Shown piece by piece: positions 48,682-60,600 of a stretch of 64,000 nucleotides of DNA (its first letter is position 1; every line of letters starts with the position of its first letter). A model generated the notes under the pieces. The model saw only the letters and a list, made by a program, of their open reading frames with translations. It was not told where the DNA came from and did not search any database. Position numbers and translations under genes: made by a program. The stretch covers positions 870,501-934,500 of the forward strand of contig JAMKCF010000002.1 in assembly GCA_023634235.1 (NCBI GenBank), in the 5' to 3' direction. The DNA is from Pisaster brevispinus. Taxonomy: Eukaryota; Echinodermata; Asteroidea; Forcipulatida; Asteriidae.

Positions 48682-51600
48682 GTAAGTTACTGTGAAGAAT
48701 TATGATTGGAGTAGCTTTAGGGTGATTTTACGATGTCGAAATTATCCAAAACCTATCGTTTCTGCTTTTCAATTCCAATGAATCATTCATTCAAATCAAT
48801 CATCGTTGCACTAGCCTATTTCGATTAATTAATTATTATTATTAATAAATTAGAATGCATTCGCAATCAGGCACAATCACAATCGCATGCTCTGTCGTGC
48901 TGGAAATTCCTCCATCGTCTTGTCTGTTGTGCTGTAATTCTGGTCAACATGGTCAACTCGGTCGGAAGTCAACCACTTGAATTGAACCAGTTGTCAACCC
49001 GGTCGGGTCCTACTACTTGCCGTCAACTCGCCGACTTGCCGTCAACTCGCCGTCAACTCATTTTCGTGCCGTCAACTCATTAAATATACATCAAAAATTT
49101 ATAAACGGGGCATGGAAGTGTTAAGTCTGGGCTAAACTACATATTTCTTATGGTTTTCGGTACAATTTCATTTACAAAAATGATTTTGTGTTGATAAATA
49201 AATAGTTTAAACGCAGCAATATTCCGATATCCAGAGTGCACCATCCACCGCAGCCATCTGCAATATAGCGCCCTCTGTTGTCCATCCATAGCTTGATACT
49301 TGCATTTCACACCCATACCATGAATGGTACAGTCCAAGCTCCGTGAAAAGGAAAGATTGCGGCCAATGGCTAACGCTGGTCCAAAGTCAACTCGGTCCCA
49401 AGTCATCTGGGACCGCCAATTTTGGGTTGATTAAAGCAAAATTTACGATCTAGCCCTATAATGGCGGTCTCCCTATCCCTACTATTATTACTATAATTTT
49501 GTCAATATCTTTGTTCGGAGATGCCATTCAGAAGCATTGCCCCCGCCCCCCCCCCCCCCCCCCGAACAAAGGTATTTACAAAATAATGAGACTACCAACT
49601 AGGGCTAGATAGCTCAGTCGGTAGAGTGCCGGCACTTTAACCTTGATGTTCAAATCAAGTCCCGCTCTAGTCAATTAAAGTTAAAGTTGATAAACATAAA
49701 CATGATAAATATTGCAAAATTTTTAAAAAGATTCACAAGCACCTGAAGTTTTACTAGTAAAACTAATTTTGTCTTGGTTCTTGTTCAATACTTTTTAAGG
49801 AGAGTGAAACAGGTCTCTACGTTTGTATGAAAACTTTCCTTGGATTTGGCAAGGATCATGTGGTGCGTCATTTCCATCGTACAGGCTGCAAAGTTTACCT
49901 TCATCTCAAGACGACAAAGAAAAAGGTTTGTCTGAGGAATAATTTTATCCAGCAATTTGCAGAGCAAAATATGGAGACTAAACATATTTAGTTGAATGCT
50001 TATTAGCAAACGATGTATTTTTAGTAGAAACTGATAAGTGATACATGTTGTGTTGTGTTATGTTTTGCTATCCGATACAACAAAAATTGTTCACTGATGT
50101 AACTTTGGGCTGGTGATGACTGTTTAGTGTGAATATTGAATATAAAGTAAGGTTTGGTATTTTCCATCATGCATAGCTTCAAGTCTTATCATATTGAATA
50201 TTTTCATTTATGGGGTAGAGGTTGTCGATGTTCATGGGGTAGGGGTTGGCTGGTTCGGCCAGGGTCCATCTTCAGAGCTAACTCGTTCATCATGGGGTAG
50301 GAAGGGGTGGGGTTGCTGGCATGGCCAGGGTCCAGCTCTGGAGCTAATTCCTTTTTGAATCTCGAGGCAGAACGACTAGTAGCCATTGATAGAATTATGC
50401 AGTTTTGATTTTGGCCCACACATTGCAATACCACCATTACAGTTATTTTTGAAATATATTTTGAAAATCACCTGAAATTTGTGTTTTCCTGTAGAAGCCC
50501 AAGAACCAAGAAGATGAAGACAAGGCCAAACCAACACGACTTGCAATAGGTAAGAATGATCATCATCTACACCCAGAGCTGGTTCCCACTTTTCATCATT
50601 CATACATAGATTTTGTTAAATCTGCCGGTTTTGACCCTCATAAACATCACCTGGGTAGTCACTGGGCCATTTAATAAAAAATTCCCAAATGGAAATTTCC
50701 GAAATCCACAAGATTACCTTTGGGAATATCCAGAGCAAATTTTATTTTGAGAATATGCTCAAAATGAAACCATGACTAAATGAAGTAAAGACAACAAACA
50801 TTTCTAATGAAATACACCAGGATTTATAAAAACAATTTATTTAATTTGTTTTGACTCGACCAGACCCTTGGCCATGGCATACTGGAATCTCAGACTTGAC
50901 CTCCCATGCCGAGAACAATAGAAAACAAATGTGGCAGTCCAATCTCTCAGGATTCTAAATCCAGAAACAACTACAAAAACCATCTTTGCTCTCGCACGAA
51001 CCTTTTTACTCTAGGGTGAAGAGAAGCAATTGATTGCCTTTCTCAAGAATGCAAGTGGGATTCGAACCAACACCCCAAAGCTACAGAACGTTGAGTCCAG
51101 TACACTAGACTGTTTGGCAATGACATGTCATTTTATTAATGTTAATCGGTTTGTTGTATATTTGATTTTGAACCAGGCGTTGAGGGCGGATTTGATGTTG
51201 AAGATCAGAACCAGTATGAGTATGAGGAGGCACACTCTGTCGTTATCTTGCCGGACTTTGTCGTCGTTCCATTACCCTGCTCGGAACTCCCTATAAAGGT
51301 ACGAACTGATTCATAATTCTAGATAAAGGAAGAGGGGGTATGAGTGCAGTGGACTAAAGTCACGTGTGGTAAGGAAGAGGGGGTATGAGTGCAGTGGACT
51401 GAAGTCACCTATGGTAAGGAAGAGGGGGTATGAGTGCAGTCGACTAAAGTCACCTATGGTAAGGAAGAAGGGATATGAGTGCAGTCGACTAAAGTCACCT
51501 ATGGTAAGGAAGAGGGGGTATGAGTGCAGTTGACTAAAGTCACCTATGGTAAGGAAGAGGGGGTATGAGTGCAGTCGACTAAAGTCACCTATGGTAAGGA

Positions 51601-54600
51601 AGAGGGGGTATGAGTGCAGTGGACTAAAGTCACCTATGGTAAGGAAGAGGGGGTATGAGTGCAGTGGACTAAAGTCACCTATGGTAAGGAAGAGGGGGTA
51701 TGAGTGCAGTAGACTAAAGTCACCTATGGTAAGGAAGAGGGGGTATGAGTGCAGTGGACTAAAGTCACCTATGGTAAGGAAGAGGGGGTATGAGTGCAGT
51801 GGACTAAAGTCACCTATGGTAAGGAAGAGGGGGTATGAGTGCAGTAGACTAAAGTCACCTATGGTAAGGAAGAGGGGGTATGAGTGCAGTCGACTAAAGT
51901 CACCTATGGTAAGGAAGAGGGGGTATGAGTGCAGTCAACTAAAGTCACCTATGGTAAGGAAGAGGGGGTATGAGTGCAGTAGACTAAAGTCACCTATGGT
52001 AAGGAAGAGGGGGTATGAGTGCAGTAGACTAAAGTCACCTATGGTAAGGAAGAGGGGGTATGAGTGCAGTCGACTAAAGTCACCTATGGTAAGGAAGAGG
52101 GGGTATGAGTGCAGTAGACTAAAGTCACCTATGGTAAGGAAGAGGGGGTATGAGTGCAGTGGACTAAAGTCACCTATGGTAAGGAAGAGGGGGTATGAGT
52201 GCAGTAGACTAAAGTCACCTATGGTAAGGAAGAGGGGGTATGAGTGCAGTCGACTAAAGTCACCTATGGTAAGGAAGAGGGGGTATGAGTGCAGTAGACT
52301 AAAGTCACCTATGGTAAGGAAGAGGGGGTATGAGTGCAGTAGACTAAAGTCACCTATGGTAAGGAAGAGGGGTATGAGTGCAGTTGACTAAAGTCACCTA
52401 TGGTAAGGAAGAGGGGGTATGAGTGCAGTCGACTAAAGTCACCTATGGTAAGGAAGAGGGGGTATGAGTGCAGTAGACTAAAGTCACCTATGGTAAGGAA
52501 GAGGGGGTATGAGTGCAGTCGACTAAAGTCACCTATGGTAAGGAAGAGGGGGTATGAGTGCAGTAGACTAAAGTCACCTATGGTAAGGAAGAGGGGGTAT
52601 GAGTGCAGTCGACTAAAGTCACCTATGGTAAGGAAGAGGGGTATGAGTGCAGTAGACTAAAGTCACCTATGGTAAGGAAGGGGTTAAACAACAAAGGTCT
52701 TTAGAGTTGATTGTAAGCTACCAACTCAGTCACAATGAGAATGTCTCCGTTTCATTGGCCTCTGGTTCTCTATCACTGTTTCAGATTCAGCAAGTTGTTG
52801 ATGGTATCCTAGCAGCAAAGTCGGCCGCCAGACAGGACCAGGTTGCAGCGTGGGATGGAGAGGCAAGGGTCATCTCCAAGTAAGTTGGATCAAACCATTC
52901 TAATCTCATAGGGGTTTCCCATAAACTGTTTTTTCACTCGCTGACTATACTAGACTAAACCTGACTATTGAGTAGTCAGCAAGCTTTTTTTTCAGTAGTC
53001 CAAATGTATTGGCAAGAATTTTTCAATCAAGTCTCTCTTTTTTCTAACTAAGCTTTTTCTTGTTATAATTTTGAATGGTCAGACAGTAAGAGGGTTGACT
53101 GTGCAATCAGTCATGATACCATATTGCAGATTGGCATGGAGTAGTATATATCTATCATTAAAAACTATCTGCAATTAATGGCCACATTTAGTGCCTTCTT
53201 TTGAATCATGTTGCTACATAATATCTTTGAACAAAAATTATATATCTTTGAACAAAATTTAGGCATGCAGAACATCTTCTCCAACTGGATAACGGGGTGA
53301 AGGTTCCCCCAAAAGGCTGGAAGTGCAGCCGCTGTGACCTCATTGATAATCTCTGGATGAACCTGACGGACGGAACAATACTCTGTGGGCGTCGATATTT
53401 TGATGGCTCGGGAGGAAACAATCACGCCCTGGAGCACTATGCTGAAAAGAAGTACCCACTGGCTGTGAAGCTTGGAACTATTACTGCAAGCGGCGCTGGT
53501 AAGATGTTTCTTCTACTTTACTTTATCAGACCTTGTGATTAAGCTTTTTCTGTTTTTTCTTTCTTTTTTGTGAGATATTGCCTAACATTACAAGGCCGGA
53601 CGGCCACTCCAAGGTGAGGGCTACACTTAAGTGATTTGGGCTGTCTACCCAGATCAACTGTCCCTATGTGTACGTTGCCACCTCTCCTGGGGCTGAAACA
53701 GGGTAACGCCCTTCACAGTCCGTAAGGATATAGGCATGGGTATCATCCACTAGGAGCCTGGCTGGTAGAGCAGAATGCACTACCTTCCCAACTTTTTATG
53801 AAGCAATTAGGGTGAAGTGCCTTACTCAAAGGTGCGCTGGTTTTGAAGCACTGCAGTGACATCTATAAATCCTGACATACATATACATGGAGTAACAATC
53901 AAACCACAGCATGGCGTCCATCTTGGTGGCTTGATTTCATTTCAAACTGTAGTCAGCTTCCCAAAATGCATTGCGGTATATTATTAAGATGCTGCTTGTG
54001 CATATGGGCCATTGAGCTTTCATAGACCTAAGTTGCGCCGTCTCAGTAATTATGCTCTTTTTTCAAGCTAGCTTTTGGTTCCCTCTGCAGATGTGTTTTC
54101 ATATGATGAAGATGATATGGTAGATGACCCCAAGCTAGCTGCTCATCTAGCACACTTCGGTATCAATATGATGATTATGGAGAAGGTAAGGGTGTAAACA
54201 ACAAGTGAAACTGACAGGGTAAATTTTTCAATAATTTGGGGTTGAACAAAGACAAATTGACTAGAGTGAGACTTGAAACTGCAACCTCTGGATTAACGTG
54301 CTGGCGCTCTACCAATCTAGCCCTATGTTGGCAGTCTCCCAATGTTGTCAATATCTTTGTTTGGGGGTGCCAGTTTGTTCTGGCTGGCACTGGATTAGTG
54401 AGAAATAGGCTCTTGATGATGAGGTATTGTAATTGATAAATTCTCAGTCCAAATTAAAATTGATATAAAACAGTTGTTCCGAACTTGTTTCATTTTTTAA
54501 AACCCTTTCAGACGGACAAAACGATGACAGAGCTTGAGATTGATTTGAACTCCAAGATTGCCGAGTGGGATGTGATTCAGGAAGCAGGCAGCAAGCTGAC

Positions 54601-57600
54601 TCCGCTGTTTGGTCCAGGCTATACTGGCATGAGGAACCTTGGAAACAGGTGGGTAGAAAACTTACTCAGGCGTGTGATTTTCTCTGGATTTTTCCGGAAT
54701 TAATTATTTGTTCTCCAAACTTGAGCCTTCTTAAAAAAGTAAAGCTGTCATCAAATGGAGAAAGAAATAGTCCACATTGTGTCCAAACTTGTAGTTTTGT
54801 ATTTCTGGTGATGCATGGAGTCTGTAAACTTCCTGAATTGTAAACATCTTGGAGGTTCCGGTTCTTAAATAAGGGAGAACCAAGTTCCGGAAGCTACTTT
54901 TCAGACAGTTTCACACTCCTCAAATCTCATACCTGTTTCTTAGCGCAAACAATGTTATTTATTTTTCCGGTAGGAAAAGCACAATATTATAATTTTGAAT
55001 GATGCTATATTATTTGTAATATTTTTTCTCATGATTTTATTTTTCAGTTGCTACATGAATTCAGTCATGCAGGTTGTATTCACGGTGCCAGATTTCGTTC
55101 AGAAGTAAGTATTTCAAAGGGGGAGGGGTTAGGTAGAACCTAATCATTGAGACAGTAAAAAAAACCTTTACAACGTCAGCTCGGCAATCAGACATCTTGA
55201 ATCATGTGCACTGCAGAAGATTCAGACGGCCGTTTAATTAATGCAGCGATAAAGATATTAAATAGCAGTTGATTATGCAAAGTTAGCCTTGAATGTGATG
55301 TACATGCACAGTTTATATCTATTGTTTGCATTTGTATAGTAAGTCATTGGTTGCTACTATTGATTGTGATGTGGCTGGAGATTCTGTCCACCTGGAATTT
55401 TTGTACCCCTTACTGCGAATTCGCCATATTTTTGACCACGTGAGGGCGTATGTGGAAAAATTTCACATGATGACAAACAAGTAAACAAACAGGTTTTTTC
55501 ACTTTTTTATCGCTATTTTTTATGTATTTCTTCATTGGTGCAAGAAAACTACAAACAGGCAATTATAATAAGCTAAAACTGCTATTGTGATTCAAGACAT
55601 TCCCTGATGACAGCGCCCTCATGCGGTAAAAAATATGGTCAATTGTGTAGAAATTTCGTCTGATAGCGCCCTTTATTGAGTCAACTTCCTTCAGTTCAGC
55701 CCATGTTAATTTACCGCTTGAGGGACACACACACACTGAGGGACAAAATCCACTATGACCCTAGTTGGTCACGGCTGGTATATGGCGTTAGTCACAAGCC
55801 TTGAAATGTGACGTCTGACGATCAGTTCTGTTTCAAACAAGTGAGCCATGTTCATTGTAATTTTTTTCTCTTACAATCAAGTTCAGTATTTCTGCAGGAA
55901 TCTGATTTTTTGACACTTTTCTTGACAGATATGCAAATCAGACAGAAGCCATCTTTTCTTCCCCGGTGCAAGATCCTACGTCAGACTTCAACACTCAGAT
56001 GTAAGAACCCTTTGGTATTGACCCAAAATCCAACAGCGTGTTTTTGTTGGATTCTGTTGGACAGAGGACTGAACAAGCAAACTGATTATGCTTTACGTAG
56101 GGTCAGTGTTGAAGAATAGGATTTTCCTTAAGTTTACAGAACAAAGGAATTTCCACAGAGTGCATGCAACACAGAGCTGTGTGTGTGGGAGTGTGATCAC
56201 CAATAATAATTGTTGTCATTGTCACTAATTGTTACAAAACAATGAATAAAAATAGTTCTCTACAGGCAAGCCCAAAAGGAAGGTTTTAGGTTTAAACGCT
56301 AAGGAAATTGGAAACATGTTTCTCCGTTTTCTTTTTTACCTTTTTTTGTTTTGTTTTGTTTTTTTTTGTTTTGGGGGGGGTTATCGGTTAATGATAAAGT
56401 GCCCCAACCCTGATTATGAGACAGCAAACATGATAAGTTGTAAATTTGGTTTTTTAACATTTTGATTGACTTAGGGCTAAGCTTGGTCAGGGTCTCCAGT
56501 CAGGCAAATACTCCAAAGAACCCAAGAACGTTGACGAGAGCGGAGAACCTCAGGAACTGGTGAGTCAAAAGGAACTCGGTAGCGTTGAAATAACGCTAAT
56601 CTTTGTAAAGGATTTTCTTCTTTCCTCACTTATAAAAAAACAACCTAGATATTACTACTCCTGGTTGTAACGTCCATTAGAAAATAACTATGTTTAACTG
56701 ACGTAACAATTGGATAACAAAGAATTTGTCTTCCCCCTTTCAGCTTTGTGTAGTTAACACTGCTTTCTGAGTTATGTGGCTAAATCAAGAGGCTACTCCT
56801 GTTGAAATTCAACCCCCCCCCACATTCTAGAGCAGATGTATTAAACCTTAAAAACATGCACTAAGTAACCACAGAGTACTCCTGTTCAAAATGTGGAAGG
56901 GAAAAAATACCCCAAAATAGTACATTCCTTAACCTGCCTACATATAATCACTAGCAGTGGTTGAACAAACTAAGCCTGGCCATTCAATTTTAAATATATT
57001 AATGATAATAATTCTTGTATTTTATTTGGTTTACAGAGCCAGGAGGGCATTACTCCGAGAATGTTTAAGACACTGATTGGCCAGGGCCATCCAGAATTTA
57101 GCACCAATCGGCAGCAAGATGCAGAGGAATTCTTGCTGCATCTTTTCAATATCATTGAGGTATTTATACATTTGAGAAATTTCAAACTTTGACTTCAATT
57201 TGGTCCTATTTGGTTGGGAAAAAAACTAGCCGTTATCTTCTTCAGAAAACCTGTTCTGCTAGGTCCATGTTCAGGATCAGGTTGGCTCAGTGGTTTCTGC
57301 CCTGCTATTCACCTCTCTGGACCCTGGTTCAAGTCCCACTTCAGACCGGAGCCTTACAAGATTGGGTTTTCAGTCCCTACCTGATTGCGTGGGTTTTCCT
57401 ATTTGGGGTTTTCTTCCCACACCTAAAACTGAACATTTCTTCTTGTTTCCTTAGATGTAATTATTTGCATCGGGATGAAGAATTTTAATTTGGTTTTTCC
57501 CTTTGTGCTTTCCCAAGCTCTGTGAAAAAAAAATCCACAGGCAATCACTCGGGTGGGATTCGAACCCACAACCTTTGCATTGCTAGAACAGATGTCTTAC

Positions 57601-60600
57601 CACTAGACCACCGAGCTAGCCCGATGGCTAGAGGCGGGTTCGAATCCTTAGCAGCAGCTCGGGAAAGCACTGAGAATACAGTGCTTAATACACATCGGTG
57701 TAAGGAAAAAAACCAAATTAAATTCTTGTTTCCTTTTCATCCTGTTAATGATTCTATAATTGAGCTGTAAATAAAAAATAAAAAAAGAATTAATAAATAC
57801 TGCATAAATCTGCGCTTATGGTCCATAGAATCACATGCTGTGCACTAGCCGGAAGCACAGAACTCTGTCATAAGCAGAACAAGTAGTTTGTAGAATTTCA
57901 AAGTGTTTGGTGGACAAGCATCTGTATCCATTTTGTGTTTATTGTGATACAATATCAAATGACAAGGATCTATGTGTGAGTTTATCTAAAACAATCATTA
58001 ACTGCATTTTGATTGTGCCATGTAGCAGAGTATAATCACTTGGTGAACTCTGGCTTCTCCATTTCACTCGGCTTCTCTTTGTGAAATGGAGTGGCATGAC
58101 GTGGCTGAGTGGATAAGAGCACCGGACTCAAGCTCTGGTGTTTCTGATCAGCAGAGTGTGGGTTCGAGTCCCAATCGTGACACTTGTGTCCTTAAGCAAG
58201 ACACTTAACCATGATTGCTTCGTCCTTCTGATGGGACGTAAAGCCGTAGGCCCTGTGTGTTGTGTAACGCACGTAAAAGAACCCAGTGCACTTGTCAAAA
58301 AGAGAAGGGGTTCGCCCCGGTGTTCCTGGTTTGATTGGCAGCATTTTGTGCCACAGCACCTTGTAAACCATTACATGGTGCTATGTAAAGGAGTAGATCT
58401 CATACTTCAAACGAAGCCCCAAAAATACCTCGCAGGAAAATAGTTAATATTGAAGCGCCTTGAGCGTCACTGAGTGACGGATATGAGCGCTATATAAGAA
58501 GCCACTATTATTATGGAATAGTCCAGATTTCACCCTGTGATTATATTCTGCAACATTGCACTCATATGCGACCACTATTTGTACATTGTTTGACAGCGCA
58601 ACAGCTATGGTACCGTCAACCCATGTGACTGTTTCAAGTTTGAGCTTGAGGAGAGAATCCAATGTGTGCAATCGAGTCAGGTCCGCTACAAGAAGCGATC
58701 TGACTTCCTCCTACCATTACCTATACCACTGGCAGCTGCCATCAACCAAGGTTAGTTTGTAATAACTTGAATAATACGGTCAGGTCCGCTACAAGAAGCC
58801 ATCTGACTTCCTCCTACCGTTACCTATACCACTGGCAGCCGCCGTCAACCAAGGTTAGTTTGTAATAACTTGAATAATCCGGTCAGGTCCGCTACAAGAA
58901 GCCATCTGACTTCCTCCTACCGTTACCTATACCACTGGCAGCCGCCGTCAACCAAGGTTAGTTTGTAATAACTTGAATAATACGGTCAGGTCCGCTACAA
59001 GAAGCCATCTGACTTCCTCCTACCGTTACCTATACCACTGGCAGCCGCCGTCAACCAAGGTTAGTTTGTAATAACTTGAATAATCCGGTCAGGTCCGCTA
59101 CAAGAAGCCATCTGACTTCCTCCTACCGTTACCTATACCACTGGCAGCCGCCGTCAACCAAGGTTAGTTTGTAATAACTTGAATAATACGGTCAGGTCCG
59201 CTACAAGAAGCGATCTGACTTCCTCCTACCGTTACCTATACCACTGGCAGCTGCCATCAACCAAGGTTAGTTAGTAATAACTTGAATAATCCGGTCAGGT
59301 CCGCTACAAGAAGCAATCTGACTTCCTCCTACCGTTACCTATACCACTGGCAGCCGCCATCAACCAAGGTTAGTTTGTAATAACTTGAATAATCCGGTCA
59401 GGTCCGCTACAAGAAGCGATCTGACTTCCTCCTACCGTTACCTATACCACTGGCAGCAGCCGTCAACCAAGGTTAGTTAGTAATAACTTGAATAATCCGG
59501 TCAGGTCCGCTTCAAGAAGCGATCTGACTTCCTCCTACCGTTACCTATACCACTGGCAGCCGCTGTCAACCAAGGTTAGTTTGTAATAACTTAAATAATA
59601 ATGGGCATTTATAATGCGCCGGTATCCATCTTAAAGAGGCTCATGGTGCAGCGAGACATCAATAGAGGGGAGTGTTTATGTAGTCCTCATTAGGGGAGTC
59701 TTGAGGGAAGGTTTGAACAAAGTAAGTGATGGAGAAAGTTTAATATGATCTGGTAAGTTGATCCACAATGAAGGTGCAGCAGAAGTAAACGATCTTTCAC
59801 CCCATGATGTTATGCTTCAGGACTTTCCCTAAAGATTTTTATTATTCGATCTCATAGAGTTTGCTGTAGGAATGATACGGTTGGAGTTCGTCTGAGAGAT
59901 ATGGTGATAAAGTGCCTTTTGATGAGCGATAGACAGACACAAAAGAAGACGAAGAAGACATGAAGACGATTCTGTCCATAGTGGCTTATCTCCTCTCCTT
60001 GAATCCTTGCTTCTAATTGTTGAAAAGTTGCGTATCATAATTTCAGGCCTGTATCTGTGCTACCAACTGGTGTCCCAAAGTCCTTTATTGGTTGTTTTTT
60101 TTTTTTATATCATCAGTTGAAGTTGCTGCCTATGAGGCTAAGAAGAAGGAGTTTGAAACTCGCAAGGAGCACCTAGACCCCAAGGAGCTTGTCAGACCCA
60201 GCATCCCACTCTCAGCTTGCCTAGAGGCCTACATGGCAGCCGAGATGGTAGAAGACTTCTACAGTTCCGCCCTTCAGGCAAAGTCTGTTGCTACAAGGTA
60301 ACTTAGCAGGCCCTTGATTTGTAATTTAAATATCAAGTAATCAATCCCAAAGGAAACTGACAGGGTAAATTTTAATAATTTGGGGTTGAACAAGGTCACA
60401 ACTCCTTAAGGTGATCATGTAGGGTGATCCCTCTGCTGCCGCTTCCCAGGTTGTATCGTAAACTTGGGTGTGATCCCTGGCTACACGGCAGTTACAGGTT
60501 GAATGGCTTCTGACTGGCACTCCCGAACAAAGATATTGACAAATAAGGAGACTGCCAACATAGGGTCAGATAGCTCAGTTGGTAGAGCGCTGGCGAGTTA

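Noticed and set aside
49546..49563. Poly-C tract as a functional G-quadruplex
   Set aside because: Homopolymer within a repeat element, probably length-variable or affected by sequencing. No supporting context.
51546..52660. 281- and 86-codon ORFs of repeated 15-residue units ([10 protein letters not shown]...)
   Set aside because: They come from a 45-bp minisatellite in a USP5 intron. 44-bp units break the frame, and there is no codon-level conservation or splice context.
58090..58180. Genuine tRNA-Leu gene
   Set aside because: The head is followed by a SINE body shared by many copies, the acceptor stem does not close, and there is no terminator after the head.
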